From contig NZ_CP059987.1 of NCBI RefSeq assembly GCF_014483895.1, forward strand, positions 2,666,001 to 2,730,000: a stretch of 64,000 bases of DNA, written 5' to 3'. Positions within the stretch are counted from its first letter, which is position 1. Every line of letters begins with the position of its first letter. Below the pieces are notes generated by a model. That model was not told where the DNA came from and did no database searches. It saw only the letters and a list, made by a program, of their open reading frames with translations. The position numbers were made by a program, and so were the translations under genes. The DNA comes from Protaetiibacter sp. SSC-01. Lineage in GTDB: Bacteria > Actinomycetota > Actinomycetes > Actinomycetales > Microbacteriaceae. This document shows positions 1 to 8,195 of this stretch, piece after piece.

Positions 1-2
1 AG

Positions 3-152
3 ACCCTCCGCCCCGTCGACGGCGCCATCCCGGTGCGCGACGTGGAGCCGGATGCAGAGCTGCTGCGCACGCACGCCGCACCCCCCGAGCGCACCGCGTG
101 GTGGCACGAGCGTCTACGCCGCTGTGCCGCGGTGCTCGCGTCGCGCGACTGA
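3..152 (+). CDS. C-terminal fragment, possibly o-succinylbenzoate synthase (MenC)
   Basis: The open frame enters from the left edge and stops at TGA 150-152, giving the last 49 residues of a protein. The tail contains VRDVEPDAELL and APPERTAWWHERLRR. From memory this resembles the extreme C-terminus of actinobacterial MenC, the menaquinone-pathway enzyme, and a respiratory neighbour (cytochrome c biogenesis operon) would fit. The fragment carries no catalytic residue, so the name is a weak inference; that it is the end of a real gene is more likely than the name. Confidence 0.35.
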   Translation, partial: TLRPVDGAIPVRDVEPDAELLRTHAAPPERTAWWHERLRRCAAVLASRD

Positions 153-864
153 CGTCGAGCGGTGGTCGAGCGCTGCGTTGCTGACGTGGAGCGGTGGTCG
201 AACGCTGCGCGCTCTCCCGCTGTCGTCAGCCGTGCTCCGCGCGCGGGGGCGGGCGCACGTTTCACCGCTGGTTGAGTGCCGAGAGCCGCGGGTTCACCGC
301 TGGTTGAGTGCCGCGCGCCGCGCGCGCAGCACGCGACGCACGGCGTATCGAAACCCGACGAGCGGATGACGTGCGGAGGGACCCGTCCATCGACCCGCTG
401 TTGATACGCGGTGCGAGGGTTTCGATACGCGTCGTGCGCTCCGCGCGCGGCGCTACTCAACCAACGGCAGGCGGGACGGCGGGGGCGCCTGCGCTCGGTG
501 CGAGATCACCGCTGGTTGAGTGCCGCGCGCCGCGCCCGCAGGGTGCGACGCACGGCGTATCGAAACCCGACGGACGAATGACGTGCGGAGGGAACCCGTC
601 CATCGACCCGCTGTTGGTACGCGGTGCGAGGGTTTCGATACGCGTCGTGCGCTCCGCGCGCGGCGCTACTCAACCAACGGGAAGGGGGCGGCGGTGGGTT
701 TCGATACGCGTCGTGCGCTCCGCGCGCGGCGCTACTCAACCAACGGGAAGGGGCGTATCCGCGAAGCGCAGCCGCCCCAAGGCGGCCATCAGCACAGCCC
801 CGACGCCGTCAGGCGGCGGGACCGCAGGGGCACGACCGTCAGGCGGCGCGACCGCCGCCCCCGC
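153..864. repeat. Repeat-filled intergenic region with tandem and inverted elements
   Basis: No convincing gene lies in this 712-base gap. It starts with two near-identical 30-base units (151-180 and 183-212). A 175-base unit then occurs twice (293-467 and 506-680). Each unit begins GGTTGAGTGCCGCGC, passes through GTATCGAAACCC, and ends with the reverse complement of that half (GGGTTTCGATACGCG to CTACTCAACC), so each is a large inverted pair. A further copy of the right half lies at 696-747. Open frames here encode only translated repeat. Confidence 0.85.
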
Positions 865-1845
865 TCACAGCCCCGAGTACGCGTGAAACCCCTTGAAGAA
901 TAGGTTCACGATCGTGAAGTTGAAGAGCACGGCCGCGAAGCCGACGATCGAGAGCCACGCGGAGGGCGCACCGCGCCATCCGCGGGTCGCACGGGCGTGG
1001 ATGTAGCCGGCGTAGACGACCCAGATGATGAACGTCCACACCTCCTTGGTGTCCCAGCCCCAGTAGCGGCCCCACGCGTGCTCGGCCCAGATGGCGCCGG
1101 CGATCAGCGTGAAGGTCCAGAACGCGAAGCCGATGACGTTGACGCGGTACGAGGTGTTCTCGAGCGCCTCGGATGCCGGGAAGCCGGCGAGGAAGCGCGG
1201 CCCCTTGGCGGGGTCCACCTCGCGGCGGGCCTGCAGCAGCTGGGCGATCGAGAGGCCCGCGCCGAGCGCGAAGAACCCGGTGCCGAGGATGGCGACGAAC
1301 ACGTGGATGACGAGCCAGCCCGACTGGAGCGCCGGCGGCAGCGGCACGACGTCGACGTAGACGTTGAGCGTCGAGAGCATGAGCAGCAGCGCCGCGAGGC
1401 CCGTGATGTAGGCGCCGAGGTACCGCACGTTGCGGAAGATGTTGACGGCGAGATACACGCCGACGATGACGGCGACACCCGTGATCGCGAACTCGAACAT
1501 GTTGGCCCACGGGGCGCGGGCGGCGGCGACGCCGCGCAGCACGACGCCGATCGCCTGCACGACGAAGCCCAGCACGGTGAGCGCGAGCGCGATGCGACCG
1601 GCCTTGCTCGCGCGAGCGGATGCGGCTGCCGCGGTCGGCGGGGCCGGCGGCGCGAGCACGGTGCCCGACCCCTCGACCTTCGCAGCCTCGGCCTTCGCGG
1701 CGGCGGCGGATGCGGGCCGCGCGGCGACGACGTCGCGCGAGCGCCCCGACAGGTCGACGACGTAGGCGATGAAGGCGAGCACGTAGATCGCCGCCGCCGA
1801 GTACACGGCGAGGAGGGAGTAGGCGGCGAGGGTCGCGGTCGTCAC
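865..1845 (-). CDS. ccsB: Cytochrome c biogenesis protein CcsB (haem handling)
   Basis: This 326-residue polytopic membrane protein is the CcsA/CcsB partner of system II cytochrome c maturation, which with ResB moves haem across the membrane and attaches it to apocytochromes. The family signature is the tryptophan-rich motif WGRYWGWDTKEVW in the C-terminal third, followed by further membrane helices; an Ala/Lys-rich insertion follows the first helix. The start is GTG 1845, four bases after the ResB stop, so the two are translationally coupled. It is the last gene of the operon that begins at 5413. Confidence 0.93.
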   Translation of the reverse strand: MTTATLAAYSLLAVYSAAAIYVLAFIAYVVDLSGRSRDVVAARPASAAAAKAEAAKVEGSGTVLAPPAPPTAAAASARASKAGRIALALTVLGFVVQAIGVVLRGVAAARAPWANMFEFAITGVAVIVGVYLAVNIFRNVRYLGAYITGLAALLLMLSTLNVYVDVVPLPPALQSGWLVIHVFVAILGTGFFALGAGLSIAQLLQARREVDPAKGPRFLAGFPASEALENTSYRVNVIGFAFWTFTLIAGAIWAEHAWGRYWGWDTKEVWTFIIWVVYAGYIHARATRGWRGAPSAWLSIVGFAAVLFNFTIVNLFFKGFHAYSGL

Positions 1846-1849
1846 GGGT

Positions 1850-3412
1850 TCATCCTACGTTCGGGGTCTGGAGGCGGGCGCTGTGCTTGTCGGCCAGCTC
1901 GGCCACGGCGGCGTCGAGGCCGGGGTCCTCGCCACGGGCGAGTCCCGCGTACTCGAGGCGCACGCCGCCCGAGCCGTCCGCGGTGGCCTTGATCCACATC
2001 CGTCGTCGCGGCACGAAGAGGCTCACGAGCAGACCGCCGAGGATGAGGAGCGAGAAGACGAGCACCCAGCCCTCGGTGGGGTCGTGGTGGAACTCGATGC
2101 CGACGAAGCGCTTGTAGCCGTCGAACGAGATCGTGCCGAGGCCGCCCGGCAGCTCGGCCGTCTGGCCCTGCGTGAGCTCGAGCGCGGGCGCGTCGGCCTT
2201 GGGCCCGGCGACCTGGGTGAGGCCGTCGGTGTCGAGCGAGTAGGCGTTGACGGCGACGCCGTCGTCGAGGCCGAGGTCGCCCGTGTAGACGGTGAGGGTG
2301 AGGAGGCTGCCGTCGCCCGGGTAGGGCGACATCGACGTGTAGGTGCCGTCGGTGAGCTGCAGCGGGTCGGGGTAGAAGAACCCGAGCATGCCGACCTGCT
2401 CGTCGAGGTTGTCGGGCACCTTGATGACGCCGAGGCTGCGGAGGTTGTTGTCCTGCGGGATGAACGCGACGGGCCCCGAGTAGGCGACCTCGCCATCCTC
2501 GTCGCGCACCGTGACGACGGGCGCGAAGCCGTTGCTCAGCAGGTAGACCTTGGTGCCGCCGAGCTCGAGGGGCGAGTTCACCTTGAGGTCCGCGTCGGTC
2601 CAGTCGCCCCCGGGCTCGCGCGTGGAGAGGTGGGCCGTGAAGTCGATGGGCTGGTAGACACCCGTCGCGGGGTCGAGCTGGTAGCTGCCCTCGAAATCGT
2701 CGAGGCGCACCGAGAACGGCTCGAGCGCCGTCTCGGTGAAGAAGCGGCCGGGGTTGAACGAGTCGTAGCTCGCGAGGGAGTTGGTGAAGGCGGTGTCCTC
2801 GATGACGACGCGCTGGCCGTTGTAGCCGAAGCCGCCGCCGACGCCGACGGCGACGAGCACGCCCACGAGCGAGGTGTGGAAGATGAGGTTGCCCGTCTCG
2901 CGCAGGTAGCCGCGCTCGGCCGAGATGGAGTCGGCGTACCGCTCGACGCGGTAGCCGGCCCCGCGCAGCACGCGACGGGCCTCGGCGACGGCGGTCTCGG
3001 CATCCGTCTGGGCGGTGCGCTCGGTGTAGCCGACGAGCCGGGCGAGGCGCGCGGGGGTCTTCGGCGGGCGGGCGCGCAGGGCATCGATGTGGTGCTTCGT
3101 GCGCGGCAGGATGCAGCCCACGAGCGACACGAACAGCAGCAGGTAGATGGCCGAGAACCACGGCGAGCTGAACGTCGAGAAGACGCCGAGCGCGTCGAGC
3201 ACCTGGAACGCCTCGGGGTTCTCGCGCTCGTACTGGATGACGCCGTTGGGGTCGGAGCTGCGCTGCGGCACGAGCGAGCCGGGCACGGCGGCGAGCGCGA
3301 GCAGCAGCAGCAGCACGAGGGCCGTGCGCATGCTCGTGAGCTGCCGCCAGAAGAACCGCAGGTAGCCGACGACGCCGAGCTTGGGCTGCGCGATCGCGTG
3401 CTGCTCGGTCAC
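1850..3412 (-). CDS. resB: Cytochrome c biogenesis protein ResB
   Basis: ResB (520 residues) is the second subunit of the system II haem lyase. It has N-terminal membrane helices (MRTALVLLLLLALAAVPGSL), a large extracytoplasmic middle domain and a final helix near the C-terminus followed by a positively charged tail, as usual for the family. An upstream in-frame start at 3451 would overlap ccdA. I prefer GTG 3412 because AGGAGG lies six bases before it and it follows the ccdA stop by 16 bases. Its partner CcsB is immediately downstream. Confidence 0.92.
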   Translation of the reverse strand: MTEQHAIAQPKLGVVGYLRFFWRQLTSMRTALVLLLLLALAAVPGSLVPQRSSDPNGVIQYERENPEAFQVLDALGVFSTFSSPWFSAIYLLLFVSLVGCILPRTKHHIDALRARPPKTPARLARLVGYTERTAQTDAETAVAEARRVLRGAGYRVERYADSISAERGYLRETGNLIFHTSLVGVLVAVGVGGGFGYNGQRVVIEDTAFTNSLASYDSFNPGRFFTETALEPFSVRLDDFEGSYQLDPATGVYQPIDFTAHLSTREPGGDWTDADLKVNSPLELGGTKVYLLSNGFAPVVTVRDEDGEVAYSGPVAFIPQDNNLRSLGVIKVPDNLDEQVGMLGFFYPDPLQLTDGTYTSMSPYPGDGSLLTLTVYTGDLGLDDGVAVNAYSLDTDGLTQVAGPKADAPALELTQGQTAELPGGLGTISFDGYKRFVGIEFHHDPTEGWVLVFSLLILGGLLVSLFVPRRRMWIKATADGSGGVRLEYAGLARGEDPGLDAAVAELADKHSARLQTPNVG

Positions 3413-3428
3413 CTGATCCTCCTGCTTC

Positions 3429-4163
3429 TCAGAGCGGGGTGCTGACGCCACCGATCACCGCCCCGATCTCCGACATGATGACGCCCCACAGCCCCGTGAC
3501 CATGAGCACGCCGATGATGACGAGCAGCGAGCCGCCCACGATGTTGATGACGCGGATGTGGCGGCGCACCCAGCCGAGGCTCGACGACACCCAGCCGAGG
3601 CCGAGGGCGACGAGCACGAAGGGCACACCGAGCCCCGCGCAGTAGGCGAGGCCGATGAGGGCCGCGCGCCACGGGTCGCCGCCGTAGCCGGCGAGGAAGC
3701 CGACGGCGGTGAGGGTGGGGCTGATGCACGGCGTCCACCCGAGGGCGAACACGATGCCGAGCAGGGGCGCGCCGACGAGGCCCGTGCGGGGACGCCACGC
3801 GGGCTTCAGCTGGCGCTGCAGCACCGTGACCTGCCCGATGAACACGAGGCCGAGCACGATGATGATGCCGCCGCCGACGCGCATGATGAGGTCGCCGTAC
3901 TGCAGCAGGAACCGTCCCGCCGTGCCTGCGAGCACGAACACCGCCATGAACACGAGCGAGAAGCCCGCCACGAAGAGCAGGGCGCCGAGCGTCACCTTCG
4001 AGCGCGAGCGCTTCGCCCCGCCCGTGACGCCCGAGACGTAGCCGAGATAGCCCGGCACGAGCGGCAGCACGCACGGGGAGAGGAACGACATGAGGCCCGC
4101 CGCGAGCGCGATGGGCACGGCGAGCCACAGCCCGCCGGAGACGACGATCTCGCCCGGGTCCAC
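3429..4163 (-). CDS. ccdA: CcdA-type thiol-disulfide transporter
   Basis: A 244-residue, roughly six-helix membrane protein of the DsbD/CcdA family that carries reducing power from cytoplasmic thioredoxin to extracytoplasmic thioredoxin-like proteins. The two redox cysteines are visible in SPCVLPL (N-terminal) and [10 protein letters not shown] (centre). The gene starts at GTG 4163, just after the resA stop, so the electron donor (CcdA) and its acceptor (ResA) are adjacent and co-transcribed. Confidence 0.93.
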   Translation of the reverse strand: MDPGEIVVSGGLWLAVPIALAAGLMSFLSPCVLPLVPGYLGYVSGVTGGAKRSRSKVTLGALLFVAGFSLVFMAVFVLAGTAGRFLLQYGDLIMRVGGGIIIVLGLVFIGQVTVLQRQLKPAWRPRTGLVGAPLLGIVFALGWTPCISPTLTAVGFLAGYGGDPWRAALIGLAYCAGLGVPFVLVALGLGWVSSSLGWVRRHIRVINIVGGSLLVIIGVLMVTGLWGVIMSEIGAVIGGVSTPL

Positions 4164-4166
4164 GCG

Positions 4167-4787
4167 TCAGGCCTTCTCGGCCAGCAGCTCGTCGACGATG
4201 TCGGCGACGACGCTCGGGCTCTCGATGAGCCCGCTGATGCGCGCGGCGACGCGACCCTGACGGTCGAGGATGAGCGTCGTGGGCACCGAGTTGGGGGCGA
4301 GCTTGCCGTCGGCGAACGCGAGCTGCACGGCGTTGTCGTCGACGTCGACGATCGACGGATAGCCCACGCCGAACTTCTTCGCGAAGCCGAGCGACACATC
4401 CGCGCTGTCGCTCACGTTGACGCCGAGCATGACGACCTCGTCGCCCTCGAACTGCGCGCGGAGCGCCTCGAGGTCGGGCGCCTCCTCGCGGCAGGGCGGG
4501 CAGCTCGCGTACCAGAAATTGACGACGACGACCTGGCCGAGCAGATCGTCGGAGGCGATGGTCTCGCCCGTGTCGAGGGTGCCCGCGAACTCGACGGGCG
4601 CCTCGCGCTCGGATGCGGCGGGCTGGATGACGCGGCCGTCGCCCGAGATGTAGCCGCCGCCCGTGCCGGACTCGTACTGCCCGGCGAGGTGGTCGGCCTC
4701 GGTCGTGCAGCCCGTGAGAAGCGCCGCGAGGGCGACGACGGGCGCGGCGAGGCGCACGCCGAAGCGGCGGGACGATCGGGTGATCAC
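4167..4787 (-). CDS. resA: ResA-like thioredoxin-fold lipoprotein
   Basis: A 206-residue extracytoplasmic thiol-disulfide oxidoreductase. The N-terminus has Arg residues, a hydrophobic stretch and the lipobox LLTGC, so it is probably a lipoprotein. The thioredoxin-like domain carries the CxxC motif in YASCPPCREEAP and the cis-Pro segment VPTTLIL. In this pathway it keeps apocytochrome haem-binding cysteines reduced. The start is GTG 4787, whose last bases overlap the TGA of the preceding gene (GTGA). A longer upstream frame is rejected because it would run through that gene. Confidence 0.9.
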   Translation of the reverse strand: MITRSSRRFGVRLAAPVVALAALLTGCTTEADHLAGQYESGTGGGYISGDGRVIQPAASEREAPVEFAGTLDTGETIASDDLLGQVVVVNFWYASCPPCREEAPDLEALRAQFEGDEVVMLGVNVSDSADVSLGFAKKFGVGYPSIVDVDDNAVQLAFADGKLAPNSVPTTLILDRQGRVAARISGLIESPSVVADIVDELLAEKA

Positions 4788-5413
4788 ACGGCTCCCAGGT
4801 CGATGGACTGCGCAAGCAACTCTGCCGCAGGTTCCTGATAGTCCACCTCGACGAAGGCCCCGTCGCGCCAGGCGAGCGTCGTGATGCTCGAGAGGGCGCA
4901 GCGGCGCTGGCGCGGGTCGTGCGCGAGCGGCTTGCGGGCGACCGTGCGGGCGACCATCCAGATCGGCAGCTGGTGCGTCACGAGCACGGCCTCGCCGCCG
5001 TCGGAGTCGGCATACGCCTGCGCGACGGCGGCCAGCATCCGTCGCCGGATGCTCGTGAAGGCCTCGCCCCACGTCGGCCGCCACGGGCCCACGAGGTAGG
5101 GCCAGTTGCGCGGGTCGCGGAGGCCGCGGCGCACGTTGCTGCCCTCGAAGCGGTTGCTCGGTTCGATGAGGCGCTCGTCGAGGCGCACCTCGAGGCCGAA
5201 GCGCGCCGCCCACGGCGCCGCCGACTCCTGCGTGCGCTGGAGGGGGCTCGCGGCGAGGCTCGTGACGGGGCGACCCTGGAGCGACTCGGCGGCCATCGCC
5301 GCCATCCGGTGCCCGAGCTCGGAGAGGCCGAAGCCCTTGAGGCGCCCGTAGAGCACGCGGTCGGGGTTGTGGACCTCGCCGTGGCGCACGAGGTGGACGA
5401 GGTCGGCCGGCAC
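4784..5413 (-). CDS. Histidine phosphatase family protein
   Basis: A 209-residue phosphoglycerate-mutase-like phosphatase. The catalytic histidine motif is LVRHGEVHNP near the N-terminus, and the second conserved histidine is in LVTHQLPIW around residue 145. It is the promoter-proximal gene of the cytochrome c biogenesis operon and overlaps resA by four bases. The substrate cannot be read from the sequence. The pairing with resA-ccdA-resB-ccsB seems common in this bacterial group (recollection, not checked). Confidence 0.85.
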   Translation of the reverse strand: MPADLVHLVRHGEVHNPDRVLYGRLKGFGLSELGHRMAAMAAESLQGRPVTSLAASPLQRTQESAAPWAARFGLEVRLDERLIEPSNRFEGSNVRRGLRDPRNWPYLVGPWRPTWGEAFTSIRRRMLAAVAQAYADSDGGEAVLVTHQLPIWMVARTVARKPLAHDPRQRRCALSSITTLAWRDGAFVEVDYQEPAAELLAQSIDLGAV

Positions 5414-5429
5414 CCGCCCAGTCTACGAG

Positions 5430-5492
5430 CGCTGACCGGTCGGTTCTCGGCCCTATAGGCGCGGGATAGGGCCAGTTACCGACCGGTCAGCG
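5430..5492. repeat. Inverted repeat, family B copy 1
   Basis: A 63-base palindrome with arms 5430-5456 and 5466-5492. The outer 15 bases (CGCTGACCGGTCGGT) and inner 7 bases (GCCCTAT) of the arms pair, and five middle bases do not. It lies between the start of the phosphatase gene and the end of the flavoenzyme fusion gene and overlaps the last codons of the latter. A second copy lies at 22465-22527. Confidence 0.9.
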
Positions 5493-7755
5493 TGTGTGAC
5501 AGCACCGCGAAGTTGTCGCGGAAGAGGGCGTCGGGGTCGACGCGCTCCTTGAGGGAGCGGATGCGGTCGAGGGTCGCGGGCGGGAACGCGCGCTCGACGC
5601 GGTCGCCGCGCGGGTCGGCCTCGAAGCTCAGGTAGACGCCCATGACGTGCTCCTCGAGCGCGTCCCACGTGTCGTTGAGCCACGTCGGGTCACCCGACAT
5701 CGCGGAGAGCGCGAAGTTCGCGGAGCGGTGCGCGTAGGCGGTGGCGTCCTCGGGCACGTCGGCGACGGCACCGCCCACCGCGCGCGCGGCGAAGAAGTGC
5801 ACGCGACCGGATTGCAGCATCCGCTCGAGCTCTCGGGCGAGCTCGGGCGTGATGTGCTCGACGAGCCCGCCGCGCGCGACCGGCTCGCCGACGCCGCGAT
5901 GCGGCTCGCCCTGCGAGTTGGAGATGACCGAGGAGTAGGGCGCGAGCACGACCGACTGGTCGAGCAGCGGCGCGAGCTCGGCGAACGGGCGCAGCCGCTC
6001 GAGGATCGTGTCGGGATCGGATGCGTCGACGAGCAGGAGCGCCGTCGCGACCGTGCGCCCGCCGCGCGGCCCGCCGAGGATGACCTCGCCCGAGACGTCG
6101 CGCGGGGCGGCCTCCATCGTCGAGGCCCAGCTCTCGAGGAACTCGGCGGTATCGGATGCGTCGAAGGCGAGCTGCGCCCACCCCACCTCGCCGACCTGCG
6201 CGGCCTCGAACTCGAACGCCGTCACGATGCCGAGGTTGGCGCCCGCGCCGCGCACGCCCCAGAACAGCTCGGGGTCGTGATCGGCGTCGGTACGCACGAC
6301 GCTGCCGTCGGCGAGCACGAGCTCGGCGGCGCGCATCCGGTCGATCGTGAGACCCTGCTCGCGCGCGAAGAAGCCGACGCCGCCCGCGGTCGCGAGACCG
6401 CCGACTCCGACGCCGCCGTAGTCGCCCGAGGTGATGGCCCAGCCGTACGGCTCGAGCGCCGCCGCGACCTCCTGCCATCGGGTGCCCGGGCCGACGCGCA
6501 CGAGTCGTCGCTGCTCGTCGAGCACCTCGATCGTGTTCAGGGCCGACACGTCGATCACGAGCCCGCCGTCGTTCGTCGAGCGGCCGCTGATGCCGTGGCC
6601 GGCGCTCCGCACCCCGAGCGGCAGCTCGCGATGCTCACGCGCGAACGCGACGGCCTGCACGACCTCGTCGACCGTGCGCGGCCGCAGCACGAGCCCCGGC
6701 GACCCGCCGCGCAGGTAGTTCGAGCGCACGCGCGCGTACTCGCGGTCGCCCGGCTCGACGGCGTTCTCGGCGAGCTCCCGCGGTAGGGCGTCGTAGTCGA
6801 TGCCGGGCCGACGCGCGGATAACGCGGATGTCGGCCGCACGCGGTCGGTCGTCGCGACGCCGCGCTCCCCCCGCTCCCGCCCGACGCGCTCGCGCAGCTC
6901 GGGTGCGACGTCCTCGGCGAAGGTGCGCAGCGCATCCGGGTCGTCGCTCGAGAGGATGAAGGTGCTGATGCCGTCGTCGAGCACGAACGGGAGCAGCTGC
7001 TCAACCCACTGCGCGGGCGGGCCCTGCAGCATACCGCCGTCGCGGTCCTGGAAGCTGCCGTTGATGTTGAGCAGGCGGCGGATCTCGCGGGGATCGCGAC
7101 CCGCCTCCTCGGCCGCGGCGTCGATCTCGGCGTTGCCGGGCGCGACCCCGCGCTCGTCCATGTACGGCAGGCTCGGCAGCCAGCCGTCGGCGAGCCGGCC
7201 CACGAGGCGCAGCATCCGCGGCTTGTAGGCGCCGACGAGCACGGGGATGTCGTGGGCGGGCTCGGGGCCGCGCTTCGCGCCGTTCAGTCGGTAGTACTCG
7301 CCGTCGAGGCGCAGCGCGGTGCGGTCGTCGACGTCCCACAGGGCGCGGATGAGGGGGATCGCCTCCTCGAGCGCCGAGATGTTCTCGCCGGCGGTGCGCT
7401 CGGGGGCGCCCATCGCCGTCGCGGCGGCGCCGAACGCGCCCGCGCCGAGGCCGAGCTCGAACCGTCCGCCCGAGAGCCGGTCGAGGCTCGCAGCGGAGCG
7501 CGCGAGCACCGCGGGCGGGCGCAGCGGCAGGTTGTGCACGTTCGCGGCGACGTGCACGCGCTCGGTGCGCGCGGCGACCCAGGAGAGCAGGGTCCAGGTA
7601 TCGAGGAACGCCGGTTGGTAGGGGTGGTCCTGGAAGGTGACGAGGTCGTAGCCGAGCTGCTCGCTCAACTGCGCGAGGGCGACCGGCACCTCGGGGCGCG
7701 CGGCCGTCGGCGTGATGAAGGTTCCGAGGCGGAGGGGGTGACCGTAGTCGGGCAT
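5476..7755 (-). CDS. Fusion of LLM-class flavin oxidoreductase and FAD-linked (BBE-type) oxidase
   Basis: This 759-residue protein joins two flavoenzymes. Residues about 1-290 form a luciferase-like monooxygenase barrel (LRLGTFITP start, GRFELGLGAGAF). Residues about 320-759 form a PCMH-type FAD-binding domain followed by a berberine-bridge-type tail. The FAD domain contains SAGHGISGRSTNDGG, whose His fits the usual 8-alpha-histidyl attachment site. The second attachment cysteine of bicovalent BBE enzymes seems absent from SGDYGGVGVGGLATAGG. The substrate is unknown. The gene diverges from an HxlR regulator, and its stop codon lies inside repeat family B. Confidence 0.85.
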   Translation of the reverse strand: MPDYGHPLRLGTFITPTAARPEVPVALAQLSEQLGYDLVTFQDHPYQPAFLDTWTLLSWVAARTERVHVAANVHNLPLRPPAVLARSAASLDRLSGGRFELGLGAGAFGAAATAMGAPERTAGENISALEEAIPLIRALWDVDDRTALRLDGEYYRLNGAKRGPEPAHDIPVLVGAYKPRMLRLVGRLADGWLPSLPYMDERGVAPGNAEIDAAAEEAGRDPREIRRLLNINGSFQDRDGGMLQGPPAQWVEQLLPFVLDDGISTFILSSDDPDALRTFAEDVAPELRERVGRERGERGVATTDRVRPTSALSARRPGIDYDALPRELAENAVEPGDREYARVRSNYLRGGSPGLVLRPRTVDEVVQAVAFAREHRELPLGVRSAGHGISGRSTNDGGLVIDVSALNTIEVLDEQRRLVRVGPGTRWQEVAAALEPYGWAITSGDYGGVGVGGLATAGGVGFFAREQGLTIDRMRAAELVLADGSVVRTDADHDPELFWGVRGAGANLGIVTAFEFEAAQVGEVGWAQLAFDASDTAEFLESWASTMEAAPRDVSGEVILGGPRGGRTVATALLLVDASDPDTILERLRPFAELAPLLDQSVVLAPYSSVISNSQGEPHRGVGEPVARGGLVEHITPELARELERMLQSGRVHFFAARAVGGAVADVPEDATAYAHRSANFALSAMSGDPTWLNDTWDALEEHVMGVYLSFEADPRGDRVERAFPPATLDRIRSLKERVDPDALFRDNFAVLSHTLTGR

Positions 7756-7796
7756 GACCCCAGCATCCGCCTCGCACCCGCACCCGGCAATCGTCG

Positions 7797-7819
7797 CGTA
7801 AGCCGCTTACGATAGGTGA
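7797..7819 (+). promoter_or_regulatory. Palindromic operator overlapping a leaderless -10
   Basis: CGTAAGCCGCTTACG (7797-7811) is a perfect 15-base palindrome. The hexamer TACGAT (7808-7813) overlaps it and lies six bases before the GTG at 7820. This fits autorepression of the HxlR gene and control of the divergent flavoenzyme gene. Confidence 0.6.
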
Positions 7820-8191
7820 GTGACCGACGCCACCTCCGACCTCCTGCACATCGACGACGAAGCCTGCCGCCGCTTCCTCTCCTCCACCGAGCTCGTCGGC
7901 CGCCGCTGGTCGTCGGGCATCATGCTCGCGATCTTCCGCGGCGCCCACCGCTTCAGCGGCATCGTCGCCTCCGTCGACGGGCTCTCCGACCGGATGGCGG
8001 CGCAGCGACTCCGCGAGCTCGAGGCGGCGGGCCTCGTCGAGCGCCACGTCATCCCCTCGACGCCCGTGCAGGTGCGCTACGAGCTCTCGCAGCCGGGGCT
8101 CGAGCTGCTGCGGTCGCTGCAGCCGCTCGCGGCGTGGGCGCACCGCTGGGCCGACACCGTGGGCGAGCCGGAGCGCGCCGCCGTCTCGTGA
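7820..8191 (+). CDS. HxlR family transcriptional regulator
   Basis: A 123-residue single-domain winged-helix protein of the HxlR type. The N-terminal CRRFLSSTELVGRRWSSGIML, with an early Cys, matches the family pattern, and the segment LSDRMAAQRLRELEAAGLVER is the recognition helix and wing. HxlR proteins often sense electrophiles or redox change through that cysteine. It is divergent to the flavoenzyme fusion and is probably its local regulator. The start GTG is six bases after a TACGAT hexamer, so the mRNA is probably leaderless. Confidence 0.87.
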   Translation: MTDATSDLLHIDDEACRRFLSSTELVGRRWSSGIMLAIFRGAHRFSGIVASVDGLSDRMAAQRLRELEAAGLVERHVIPSTPVQVRYELSQPGLELLRSLQPLAAWAHRWADTVGEPERAAVS

Positions 8192-8195
8192 GGGG

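Noticed and set aside
293-680. Possible CRISPR array
   Set aside because: There are only two units, each 175 bases long, with near-identical rather than unique spacers, and no cas genes nearby.
308-903. Several open frames of 77-192 codons in the repeat region
   Set aside because: They translate the repeat in different frames, have no ribosome sites and no recognisable protein features.
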